From: an uncultured Bacteroidota bacterium
GTDB taxonomy: Bacteria > Bacteroidota > Bacteroidia > Chitinophagales > Chitinophagaceae
Assembly (NCBI GenBank): GCA_903848125.1
Contig: CAINFN010000046.1
Span: 1 to 33,593, forward strand
Length of the DNA stretch: 33,593 nucleotides
Direction of reading: 5' to 3'
Both the position numbers and the translations under genes were made by a program. Below are positions 1 through 8,602 of the stretch, piece by piece; position 1 is the first letter of the stretch; each line of letters starts with the position of its first letter. The notes below the pieces were generated by a model, which saw only the letters and a program-made list of their open reading frames with translations, made no database searches and had not been told where the DNA came from.

Positions 1-521
1 GACTTTTGCTCTGTCTCTTCAAGCACTAAATCGTTTTCTGTTAAATTAAAAGAATCTATGCCAAGATTAATTTGTGCATTCTTAATACATTCTGTTAATG
101 AAATATTTTCAATATTATCGCCAAAATTAAATGCTCTAAATTCTCCATTGCGTTCATCCCCTTGTCCTAATGTTTTTGTTTTGTGATTTCCTTTCCCTGC
201 TTTTTGCAAGTTTCCAAAAATATTGTTTAATGCTTGTTGTCTTATAGCTCTTTCTGTTTTAGAAGTAATTTTTGTTTCTCCAGTGCCGTCTTGCTTTATT
301 TCTTCTTTGATGTATCCTTTCTTTTTTAAATCTTCAATAAAATCGTCAATAGTATATTTCTCGTCGGTCAATTTATATTCCACATCTAGTTCTCTCATCC
401 AACTAATGGTTTCGTCAAAATCACCAGAGGTATGCACAATCAATTCCTTGAATATCTCAAACAATCTATCAAAGGGTGATTGATCTGGGGCTTCGTATGT
501 TTTAAATTGAAATCCTTTCAT
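1..521 (-). CDS. VWA-domain-type protein, N-terminal part only (runs off left edge)
   Basis: Open frame on minus strand from ATG at 521 to the window edge: MKGFQFKTYEAPDQSPFDRLFEIFKELIVHTSGDFDETISWMRELDVEYKLTDEKYTIDDFIEDLKKKGYIKEEI... Resembles the N-terminus of Bacteroidota VWA proteins. Missing from the ORF track because it has no stop in the window. Confidence 0.6.
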   Translation of the reverse strand, partial: MKGFQFKTYEAPDQSPFDRLFEIFKELIVHTSGDFDETISWMRELDVEYKLTDEKYTIDDFIEDLKKKGYIKEEIKQDGTGETKITSKTERAIRQQALNNIFGNLQKAGKGNHKTKTLGQGDERNGEFRAFNFGDNIENISLTECIKNAQINLGIDSFNLTENDLVLEETEQK

Positions 522-714
522 TGTTATATCTGTGTTACCTAATGTGTGGCTATAGTATGAATAAGGCTTACCAATTAGGCGGGTGTAAATTTACTTGTAA
601 AAACTCATTTTTTAGCAATTTGTTTAAGGCCAACACGGGCTAGGAGGCTGGATTTAAAAACAAACCAATTCGATTAACCAAGAACCCTTATTTTTGAAGC
701 CTAAAATACAAATT

Positions 715-939
715 ATGTCTACAAAAATTACCATTAACAATAACGGATCATTGAAAGTTGAAGGTGACTTTACGATTGAAGATCGCAGCGGAAATGCATA
801 CGATTTAGCGGGTAGAGAAGTCATTGGACTTTGTCGTTGCGGTTTAAGCAAAAATAAACCTTTTTGTGACGGAGCGCACAATGGTAATTTTACACACGAG
901 GCTACTGCCTTTGCACTTCCTCCTAAAAAAACAGTTTAA
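715..939 (+). CDS. CDGSH iron-sulfur domain-containing protein
   Basis: [16 protein letters not shown] matches the CDGSH 2Fe-2S motif. The ATG at 715 ([11 protein letters not shown]) is a better start than the track start at 694. Confidence 0.9.
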   Translation: MSTKITINNNGSLKVEGDFTIEDRSGNAYDLAGREVIGLCRCGLSKNKPFCDGAHNGNFTHEATAFALPPKKTV

Positions 940-962
940 TATTTTAATATTGAAATAGTAGC

Positions 963-1004
963 TTGATCAATTACTTTAACTAATAAATTAAAGTAATTGA
1001 TCAA
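963..1004. terminator. Candidate bidirectional terminator hairpin between convergent genes
   Basis: Perfect 17-bp inverted repeat TTGATCAATTACTTTAA (963-979) / TTAAAGTAATTGATCAA (988-1004) with 8-nt loop, between the stop codons of convergent genes. Confidence 0.65.
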
Positions 1005-1012
1005 ACTTGTAA

Positions 1013-2062
1013 TTAGCTTTTCAAGCTAGCTAAGTCAATTACAAAACGATACTTTACATCTCCTTTTAGCATTCTAGTATAAGCTTCGTTAATGTCTTGC
1101 ATTTTTATTATTTCAATATCTGAAACAATATTATGCTCGGCGCAATAATCAAGCATCTCTTGAGTTTCTTGCATTCCTCCAATACATGAGCCTATTACAC
1201 TTCGTCTATTGGTAACCAAAGAAAAAGGTTGCACTTTAGGAGATTCTATTGGAAGACCTACTACCATTAATTTTCCGTTGGTAGTTAATAAATTTAAATA
1301 AGTTGTAAAATCGTGATTGGCAGAAACGGCATCTAAGATGACATCAAAATAACTATTGTATTTTTTCATGGCGTCTGCATCGGTGCTAATTAAAAAATGA
1401 GTTGCACCTAATTTTTTTGCATCGGCTTCTTTAGAAGGTGAAGTACTTATTACCGTTACTTCTGCTCCAAATGAAACGGCGAATTTCACACCCATATGGC
1501 CTAGTCCACCTAATCCTACTACTGCCACTTTCATTCCCCTTTTCACGCCGGCAAATACTAAGGGAGAATAAGTAGTGATACCTGCACATAATAAAGGAGC
1601 CACTGCAGCTAAGTCTAATTTAGGGGAAACATGCAAAGTATATCTTTGGTCAACGACTATTTGTGTTGAGTATCCGCCCATGGTAATGCCCGAACCATTT
1701 CTTTCTTTGGCATTATAAGTTCCCGTCATGCCTTCGGCACAATATTGTTCTAAACTCTCTTGACAATTCTTACAAGTTCTGCAACTATCCACCATTACGC
1801 CCACACCTGCTAAATCACCTACTTTAAATTTACTTACGCTACTGCCCACCGCACTTACTTTTCCTACTATTTCATGCCCAGGTACCATTGGGTAAACAGA
1901 ACCGCCCCATTCATTTTTTGCTTGATGTAAATCGCTATGGCAAACACCACAATATAAAATTTCAACTTGAACATCATGCGCTCCTAAAGTTCTTCTATCA
2001 AAGGAATAGGTTTCTAAAGGAGTGGTTGCACTTAATGCTGCGTAGGATTTAGTATTGGGCAT
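1013..2062 (-). CDS. NAD(P)-dependent zinc alcohol dehydrogenase (YahK/CAD-like)
   Basis: GVCHSDLH, VPGHEIVG, four-Cys structural zinc region (CRTCKNCQESLEQYC) and GLGGLGHMGVKFA Rossmann motif. Confidence 0.92.
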   Translation of the reverse strand: MPNTKSYAALSATTPLETYSFDRRTLGAHDVQVEILYCGVCHSDLHQAKNEWGGSVYPMVPGHEIVGKVSAVGSSVSKFKVGDLAGVGVMVDSCRTCKNCQESLEQYCAEGMTGTYNAKERNGSGITMGGYSTQIVVDQRYTLHVSPKLDLAAVAPLLCAGITTYSPLVFAGVKRGMKVAVVGLGGLGHMGVKFAVSFGAEVTVISTSPSKEADAKKLGATHFLISTDADAMKKYNSYFDVILDAVSANHDFTTYLNLLTTNGKLMVVGLPIESPKVQPFSLVTNRRSVIGSCIGGMQETQEMLDYCAEHNIVSDIEIIKMQDINEAYTRMLKGDVKYRFVIDLASLKS

Positions 2063-2138
2063 AATTTTTTATTTTAAGTGCTAAAGTTAAGTAGGTATTT
2101 AGACACCACCCCAATTTGTTTTTAAATTATAAATTTAT

Positions 2139-3287
2139 TTAAGGTGTTAAAAAAGGATTACCCCATTTCTTATCAACATAAACGGATGTACCGGCTAGTG
2201 TTTTTATAAATGCTATAACAGCATCCGTTTCGTCTGTGGTTAAATTTAATTGTTGTCCAACATTATTTGGTTTTAACCTGGCATCCAAGTTGGTGTTTCT
2301 TGGATTGGCAGGGATAGTATTGTAATGGCCCATGACTGCTCGTAAACTATTAAAAACCCCGGTGTGCATCATGCGACTATTCACTGTACCATCTGTTTTG
2401 GTAAGGTCTCTTAAAGAAGGTGCTCTTGTATCATTCAATTCTATATTATTGCTTCCAACAATGCCAATGATTCCATTGTTTCTTGAATTAGGATCAATAT
2501 CAAATTCAGGTGCATTGTGACATCCATTACAGCCTACACCACCTGTAATTCTTAGCCCACTTGCATTAAAAACAGGGGGTGTTAAAAAAAGGTTTTTTCC
2601 TGTATTTTCAATAGTAGTGAAATTCGGAAATGCATCATTATCGTTTCTTACTTGTGCTCTTCCTACATCATACTTTGAATCAAATGATTGGATGCTTCTT
2701 ACAAATTGCGCCAATGATTCTTGAAGTCTAGACTCTGTTACAATGGTATCTCCATATACAAATTTGAATAGCTCATTGTAATAATTAATCTTCGAAAGTT
2801 TAGCTAATAAAGTTGACATATTTCCTCTGCCACTTAAACCACTAAAACCCATCTCTAAATGATCTTGAATAGGCATAGTTGTTTGAATCTCTAAGGAAGC
2901 TGCTCTTTCATTCCAAAAGAATTTATTTTCTTTAGCAAATCTTGTGTTAATTAGGCGCATTGAATGCCTTACTGTTAAACCTCCTTCCACCCCATTGCTC
3001 ACTAATGCAGTATCGCTAAAAGCAAAGTTTTGTTTATGGCAACTTCCACATGAAATGGTATTATTTGTGCTTAAATTTTTATCATAAAAGAGGACTCTCC
3101 CTAAGGTTGCTTTTTGATTGGTAATGGCATTATTTCCTGTGTTGTCCTTTAAAATATAAGTTGGTTTGGATTGATTGGCATAATTGAGCAAATTAGTAGG
3201 GTCGATATTGGTTCCAAATGCTAGTTTAGTTGCTGCATAGGTCAATAACAACCACGACAGGTAATTTGCTAGGCGCTTTATTATCAA
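2139..3287 (-). CDS. Cytochrome c peroxidase, MauG/CCP diheme family (N-terminus probably frameshifted)
   Basis: Two heme motifs CGSCH and CNGCH; ATLGRVLFYDKNLSTNNTISCGSCHKQNFAFSD. Track start is TTG; see the finding on the upstream out-of-frame lipoprotein signal. Confidence 0.88.
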   Translation of the reverse strand: MIIKRLANYLSWLLLTYAATKLAFGTNIDPTNLLNYANQSKPTYILKDNTGNNAITNQKATLGRVLFYDKNLSTNNTISCGSCHKQNFAFSDTALVSNGVEGGLTVRHSMRLINTRFAKENKFFWNERAASLEIQTTMPIQDHLEMGFSGLSGRGNMSTLLAKLSKINYYNELFKFVYGDTIVTESRLQESLAQFVRSIQSFDSKYDVGRAQVRNDNDAFPNFTTIENTGKNLFLTPPVFNASGLRITGGVGCNGCHNAPEFDIDPNSRNNGIIGIVGSNNIELNDTRAPSLRDLTKTDGTVNSRMMHTGVFNSLRAVMGHYNTIPANPRNTNLDARLKPNNVGQQLNLTTDETDAVIAFIKTLAGTSVYVDKKWGNPFLTP

Positions 3288-3393
3288 CCACAGTATTATT
3301 TAAGGAAGTGCTTAGGGTGTCGCTTTTTGAACAACTTACTATCAACCCAACTACAATAAATAGGGCAAATTGGGAAAGGCTAATTTTTTTCAT
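3226..3393 (-). other. Out-of-frame 55-aa ORF encoding a lipoprotein signal peptide, probably the displaced N-terminus of the peroxidase
   Basis: ATG at 3393: MKKISLSQFALFIVVGLIVSCSKSDTLSTSLNNTVVDNKAPSKLPVVVVIDLCSN*. Lipobox-like LIVSC; overlaps the start of the peroxidase ORF in another frame. Confidence 0.6.
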
Positions 3394-3539
3394 ATAAATA
3401 GGTTTAAGTTATTCGTATATGTTTTAATGCTCATAGGACTTAGGAGTTTAATAAAGGTTTAATGAATAATTTTTTCTTTAACTTTTTTTTAGGAAATAGG
3501 CTGCTCGAAAAGGCACTTAGGGCTTAGCTTTAAAATAAG

Positions 3540-3547
3540 TATATTTG
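3540..3547 (+). promoter_or_regulatory. Candidate Bacteroidota -7 element (TATATTTG)
   Basis: TATATTTGC fits TAnnTTTG, 31 nt upstream of the ATG at 3579. Confidence 0.45.
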
Positions 3548-3578
3548 CATCATTATTAGCAGTTTACACTCCTCAAAT

Positions 3579-4832
3579 ATGAAGCTTCATTTACAAAAAA
3601 TTAGTATACTCCTTTTTGTCATTCTTTCTTTTAAAGGGTATGCCCAGGATAGTACTCTAGTAAAAAGCCCCCTACATAAAAAAAATATATTCACCCTTGG
3701 TTTATACAAACAACCAGGTATAGATTCCATGGTAGATTTTGTAGATGGAATTTATCGCGTCTTAAATATAACTAAACCTAGGGGGATGGATCAAAAGCTA
3801 AACAAGTATCATCTTGCTTTTGTTCCTGGTGTGGAATATAGCTTAGCTACTGGGTTTGCTACTTCAATTAATGCCGATATTATTTTGCCCTATAAAAACC
3901 CAAAAGACAATCAATCTATTATATTTTCGGAATTAAAATATACCCAAAACAAACAAATTATTTCTCAGCTGGCTTCTAATCTTTGGCTCAATAACAATCA
4001 ATACAATATCACCACCAACTGGTCTTATTTAAAATATCCTCAAATTGATTTTGGATTAGGTTCAAATAGTACTCTTAATTTACTTGATAGTATAGATTAT
4101 TCTTATTTGAAATTACATCAATCTTTTTTGAAAAGAATTGCACCTAATTTATATTTTGGCCCCGGCTTAAACATAGACTACTACTGGAATATAGTAGACA
4201 CTACTAAAAAAAATAAACCTGTAGTTGGTTTTAATGAGTATGGGTTTACAAAACATTCCAATTCGGTAGGGTTGCTATTAAATCTTTTATATGATACCAG
4301 AAAATCATTGGTGAATCCTGTTGCCAATAGTAGTTTTTTAAATATTATTTATAGAGATAACTTAACTTTTTTAGGAACGGATGCCCCTTCGCAAACTTTA
4401 TTATTTGATTATAGAATGTATTTACCTTTCCTAAAAGGAAGTAAAAATATTTTAGCTTTTTGGTCTTACAATATTTTCACACTTGCAGGCAAACAAGCCT
4501 ATTTAGACTTACCTGCTACTGCATCAGATACCTATGGTAATTTTGGTAGAGGGTATATTCAAGGAAGATTTAGGGGAGATAAATTGATGTATGCAGAATC
4601 GGAATATCGTTTTGGCATTACAGAAAATGGTTTTTTAGGCGGGGTAGTTTTTGCCAATATGCAAAGCTTGTCGGAGCGCCAAGGGAAACCTATACAATCT
4701 TTATTGCCTGGGTACGGAGCGGGTATCCGAATTAAATTAAATAAACACTCCAATACTAATATAGCCATTGACTATGGGATGGGTCAAGGGGGTTCCAAAG
4801 GAATTTTTATGAACTTGGGTGAAGTGTTTTAA
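3579..4832 (+). CDS. BamA/TamA-family (Omp85 C-terminal-like) outer membrane beta-barrel protein
   Basis: Signal peptide MKLHLQKISILLFVILSFKGYAQ; alternating beta-barrel pattern; C-terminal GYGAGIRIKLNKHSNTNIAIDYGMGQGGSKGIFMNLGEVF ends in F. Confidence 0.75.
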   Translation: MKLHLQKISILLFVILSFKGYAQDSTLVKSPLHKKNIFTLGLYKQPGIDSMVDFVDGIYRVLNITKPRGMDQKLNKYHLAFVPGVEYSLATGFATSINADIILPYKNPKDNQSIIFSELKYTQNKQIISQLASNLWLNNNQYNITTNWSYLKYPQIDFGLGSNSTLNLLDSIDYSYLKLHQSFLKRIAPNLYFGPGLNIDYYWNIVDTTKKNKPVVGFNEYGFTKHSNSVGLLLNLLYDTRKSLVNPVANSSFLNIIYRDNLTFLGTDAPSQTLLFDYRMYLPFLKGSKNILAFWSYNIFTLAGKQAYLDLPATASDTYGNFGRGYIQGRFRGDKLMYAESEYRFGITENGFLGGVVFANMQSLSERQGKPIQSLLPGYGAGIRIKLNKHSNTNIAIDYGMGQGGSKGIFMNLGEVF

Positions 4833-4864
4833 AATTTGTATTTTTAGTCAATAATAATTTTTGT

Positions 4865-5704
4865 ATGACTACCAACCAACTTCCCATTGATTCTCGCAGA
4901 AAATTTATTAAGAACATCTCTTTGGCTTCTGCTTTTTTTCTTACCGGAAAAATTTCAAAATTAAGCGCTGAGGAAGTGATGCTTTATCAAAAGCAAGTTC
5001 AGTTGCGTTTTATAGTGGCATCAGATGCACATTATGGTCAACCCAATACACCCTATGAGCAAATGATGGACACCATTACCCAGCACATTAATTTATTTCA
5101 TCAACACAGTCCTTTAGATTTTTGTGTAATGAATGGAGATTTAATACACAATGAAAAAAGCTTTTTACCACAAGTGAAGTCCAAACTGGGTAGTTTAAAT
5201 ATGCCTTATTATGTTACGCGAGGAAATCATGATATGGTTGCTTCTGACTATTGGGAACAAGTTTGGGGTACTCCTTTAAATCATGATGTTACAATAAAAA
5301 ACAATGCCATCTTATTAGGGGATACCTCCAATGAACAAGGTACTTATGTATCTCCTGATTTAAATTGGCTGGCGAATAAATTAGAAGCGCATCAAGACAA
5401 AAAAAATTGTTTGATTTTTATTCATATTCCTCAAGCAAAATGGACTGCCAATGGTATTGATACCCCTGCAGTATTTGACATCATTAAAAAGTATCCTAAT
5501 GTAAAAGCTGTTTTTCATGGACATGAGCATGATCAAGATGGCTTTAAAATGGTTGAAAAAGTACCTTATATATTTGATGCGCACATTGGAGGCAACTGGG
5601 GTACGCCGTATAAAGGATTTAGAGTAGTGGAACTAATGAAGGACAATACGATGATTACTTATATGATGAACCCTACTGAGCAATTAAATGAACTTAGTTT
5701 TTAA
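4865..5704 (+). CDS. Metallophosphoesterase with Tat-like signal
   Basis: SRRKFIKNISLASAFFLTG Tat-like N-terminus; SDAHYGQ, NGDLIHNE, TRGNHDM and FHGHEHD calcineurin-like motifs. Confidence 0.88.
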   Translation: MTTNQLPIDSRRKFIKNISLASAFFLTGKISKLSAEEVMLYQKQVQLRFIVASDAHYGQPNTPYEQMMDTITQHINLFHQHSPLDFCVMNGDLIHNEKSFLPQVKSKLGSLNMPYYVTRGNHDMVASDYWEQVWGTPLNHDVTIKNNAILLGDTSNEQGTYVSPDLNWLANKLEAHQDKKNCLIFIHIPQAKWTANGIDTPAVFDIIKKYPNVKAVFHGHEHDQDGFKMVEKVPYIFDAHIGGNWGTPYKGFRVVELMKDNTMITYMMNPTEQLNELSF

Positions 5705-5912
5705 TCATTCTTATATACAATTGCTCCACTTTGGTTCTTGCCCAGGGGGTTTTGCGTAAAAATTTTAAACTGGATTGAATGCTTGGATTGCTATTAAAAC
5801 AATTGATAGGGATGTGTTGCCCCAAATCCTCCCAGCCAAAATAGGCTACTAGCTCAGTAACGATTATTTCGAGTGTTTTTCCATGTAAAGGATCCTTGGA
5901 AGCTTGTTGCAT
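5694..5912 (-). CDS. VF530 (DUF2132) family DNA-binding-like small protein
   Basis: MQQASKDPLHGKTLEIIVTELVAYFGWEDLGQHIPINCFNSNPSIQSSLKFLRKTPWARTKVEQLYIRM. Track start at 5918 is TTG; ATG at 5912 preferred. Confidence 0.82.
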   Translation of the reverse strand: MQQASKDPLHGKTLEIIVTELVAYFGWEDLGQHIPINCFNSNPSIQSSLKFLRKTPWARTKVEQLYIRMIKN

Positions 5913-5937
5913 ATGCAATATTAAGTAATTTGCCGCT

Positions 5938-6537
5938 ATGCAGCCACATCGATATTTTGTTGTTTATAAACCAGTCAATATGGTTTCTCAATTTGTGAGT
6001 TCTCATGATGTTCCATTATTAAATAAATTAAACTTTGTTTTTCCCGAAGGCACTCACGCAATAGGACGATTAGATCAAAATTCAGAAGGCATTTTATTGC
6101 TAACAACCAATAAAAAAATAACAAAGCTTTTATTTCAAGCTGTTGTACCTCATCTTCGAACTTATTTGGTGCAAGTAAAAAATAAAGTAGTACCTGATAC
6201 CATTAAAAAATTGGCCAATGGGATAGAAATCAGTGCGCCCAATGGAACCGTTTATAAAACAACGCCTTGTTTGATAAAATTAGTCAATCAGCCAATGGGT
6301 TTAGCTGAAGTAGAAAATCCATTACACCCAAATGTGCAAACTAGCTGGTTGGAGATTACTTTAACCGAAGGTAGATTTCATCAAGTACGTAAAATGGTGG
6401 CAGCCGTTAACCACAAATGTATTCGCTTAATTAGAACATCCATTGAAGAAATAAAAATAGAAGCTATGAAGCCAGGTGATGTAATTGAAATGGATGAGGC
6501 CCTATTTTACAAGAAGCTATATTTGCTTGCAAAATAA
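5938..6537 (+). CDS. RsuA/RluB/E/F-family rRNA pseudouridine synthase, RluE-like
   Basis: Starts directly at YFVVYKPVNMVSQF with no S4 domain; catalytic GRLDQNSEGILLLT; TEGRFHQVRKM. Confidence 0.85.
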   Translation: MQPHRYFVVYKPVNMVSQFVSSHDVPLLNKLNFVFPEGTHAIGRLDQNSEGILLLTTNKKITKLLFQAVVPHLRTYLVQVKNKVVPDTIKKLANGIEISAPNGTVYKTTPCLIKLVNQPMGLAEVENPLHPNVQTSWLEITLTEGRFHQVRKMVAAVNHKCIRLIRTSIEEIKIEAMKPGDVIEMDEALFYKKLYLLAK

Positions 6538-6599
6538 TTTGTACATTTAAGTTTACTAGGGTTAAAACTTAAATAAACCAAATTTCAAATTGAATTTTT

Positions 6600-7712
6600 A
6601 TGATGACAAAGTTTAAATCAGGTGCAGCTTTTTTGATTCCTAATTTTATTTTAATTCTTTTTTTATTTTGTAACCTTTATTCTTATGGGCAAATAAATTA
6701 TGAAAAAGCAGATGAGGTAGTTAGTAACCTAGTAACTAAAAATAAATTCAGTGGGGTAGTATTAATAGCAGAAAGCGGTAAAATAAAATTCGAAAAAGCA
6801 TATGGCTTTAGGGATTATTCAAATCAAACTCCATTAAATACAAGTACCATTTTTGAATTGGCATCGGTGAGCAAACAGTTTACTGCTATGACCATTATGA
6901 TGCTTCATGAAAAAGGATTGTTAAATTATGATGATTTAGTTGAAAAGTATATTAGCATACCCTACAAAGGCATTACCATTAGGCAATTACTTACCCATAC
7001 CAGCGGATTACCAGATTATCAAACCATTATGGACGAAAATTGGGACAAGTCAAAAGTGGCTGGCAATAAAGATATTATTGAGTACTTGAATAAATATGCA
7101 CCGCCTAAATTGTTTGAGCCAGGCGCTCAATACTTATATAGTAATACAGGGTATGTTCTTTTAGGAAGTATTACTGAGAAAGTAAGCGGCAGAGATTTTA
7201 TTGAATTTTGTAAGACAGAAATTTTTGATAAGCTAAAAATGAAAAGTACAGCTATAAGAACTTTGGAAGAAAAAGCGGCCATTAAAAATTTTGCTTTAGG
7301 ACATGTTTATGTTGAGGACAAAAAAGCATATATAAGAGCTGATTCATTCCCCTCCTCTAATTATACCATTTGGTTAGGTAATAGAAAAGGGCCAGGTAGG
7401 ATAAGTTCTACCGCAGAAGATTTATTAAAATGGGATCAAGCATTGTATTCAAATAGATTAATTAGTCAATCAACCTTAGCAGAAGCTTATAAGCCAATGG
7501 TTTTAAACAATGGAACTATTTCAAATTATGGATTTGGCTGGGAATTAAGACCTAAAGAAAACATTGTTTGGCACAATGGAGATAACCCGGGTTATAAAAC
7601 CATCATCATTCGTTTTTTAAAACCAAAAACAACATTGCTTATACTTTGTAATAACGCTACAGATGAATTTGAAAACCTTACAGCTGCTTTAAAAGCCTCC
7701 ATCCCTTTTTGA
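6600..7712 (+). CDS. Serine hydrolase (beta-lactamase class C / PBP-like)
   Basis: Signal peptide; SVSK SxxK motif; LLTHTSGLPDY; YSNTGY; WHNGDNPGY. Confidence 0.9.
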   Translation: MMTKFKSGAAFLIPNFILILFLFCNLYSYGQINYEKADEVVSNLVTKNKFSGVVLIAESGKIKFEKAYGFRDYSNQTPLNTSTIFELASVSKQFTAMTIMMLHEKGLLNYDDLVEKYISIPYKGITIRQLLTHTSGLPDYQTIMDENWDKSKVAGNKDIIEYLNKYAPPKLFEPGAQYLYSNTGYVLLGSITEKVSGRDFIEFCKTEIFDKLKMKSTAIRTLEEKAAIKNFALGHVYVEDKKAYIRADSFPSSNYTIWLGNRKGPGRISSTAEDLLKWDQALYSNRLISQSTLAEAYKPMVLNNGTISNYGFGWELRPKENIVWHNGDNPGYKTIIIRFLKPKTTLLILCNNATDEFENLTAALKASIPF

Positions 7713-7717
7713 TTGTA

Positions 7718-8599
7718 TTATTCGTGTTCCACCATATCATACAAATGATGTATGAGTCCATCTGCCAAACCTATCTTAGGTACATATATTTCTTCAATGT
7801 CCGCCCATTTACAAATGGCATTGTAAATACTAAGTGCAGGTACAATTACTTCTGCTCTATCTTCTTTAAGGGTATACTTATGCATTCTTTCATCTACCGA
7901 AAGGGGCTCCATTTCCTTATAAATTTCTTTTAAATTATCGGCACTAATAAATTTTCCATCTTTATTACCATTCAAAGCAAATAATTTATTGATATTACCT
8001 CCAGATCCAATTCCAATTACATTATTATATTTTTTGGATAGGTCCTTTAAAGTATCTTTCATCTCCTCCCAAGTTTCGTCTTTTACTTTTTTTGTAAGAA
8101 TACGAACGGTACCAATATTGAAAGATTTTTGAACTACTACATTAGATTTATGATACAAGGTAATTTCAGTACTTCCTCCGCCCACATCAATGTATAGATA
8201 GCTTTTATCTTTATCTAACAATTCTGCAATATGGTTCTCGTAAATAATTTCCGCTTCCAGCTCGCCGGTAATGACTTCAATTTCAATGCTTGTTTCGGTC
8301 TTAATTTCTTTGATAATCTCTTTTGCATTTTCTGCATCGCGCATGGCACTTGTTGCACAAGCCATATAATGTTCTACCTCATACACTTTCATTAAATTAT
8401 TGAAAGCTTTGATGGTATTGATCAACATTTTCTTTTTTTGACCACCAATATGCCCTTTTTCAAAAACATCAAATCCTAAACGTACAGGAATTCTTAAAAG
8501 ACATAGTTTATTAAATTCAACTTCTTTTCCCTTCTTTACCACCCCGCAAATAAGCAATCTTACTGCGTTGCTACCAATATCAATTGCTGCGAGTATCAA
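7718..8599 (-). CDS. ppx: Ppx/GppA exopolyphosphatase-family protein
   Basis: AAIDIGSNAVRLLI, CATSAMRDA, YIDVGGGSTEITL and GIGSGGNINKL. Starts with TTG, immediately after ppk1. Confidence 0.88.
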   Translation of the reverse strand: MILAAIDIGSNAVRLLICGVVKKGKEVEFNKLCLLRIPVRLGFDVFEKGHIGGQKKKMLINTIKAFNNLMKVYEVEHYMACATSAMRDAENAKEIIKEIKTETSIEIEVITGELEAEIIYENHIAELLDKDKSYLYIDVGGGSTEITLYHKSNVVVQKSFNIGTVRILTKKVKDETWEEMKDTLKDLSKKYNNVIGIGSGGNINKLFALNGNKDGKFISADNLKEIYKEMEPLSVDERMHKYTLKEDRAEVIVPALSIYNAICKWADIEEIYVPKIGLADGLIHHLYDMVEHE

Positions 8600-8602
8600 T
8601 TT

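Noticed and set aside
223-483. 86-aa plus-strand ORF
   Set aside because: Antisense to the open VWA-type frame at 1-521; Ser/Phe-rich composition typical of a shadow ORF.
654-881. 75-aa minus-strand ORF
   Set aside because: Antisense to the CDGSH gene, which has a clear motif.
7709-7933. 74-aa plus-strand ORF downstream of the serine hydrolase
   Set aside because: Antisense to the 3' end of ppx; no domain signature.
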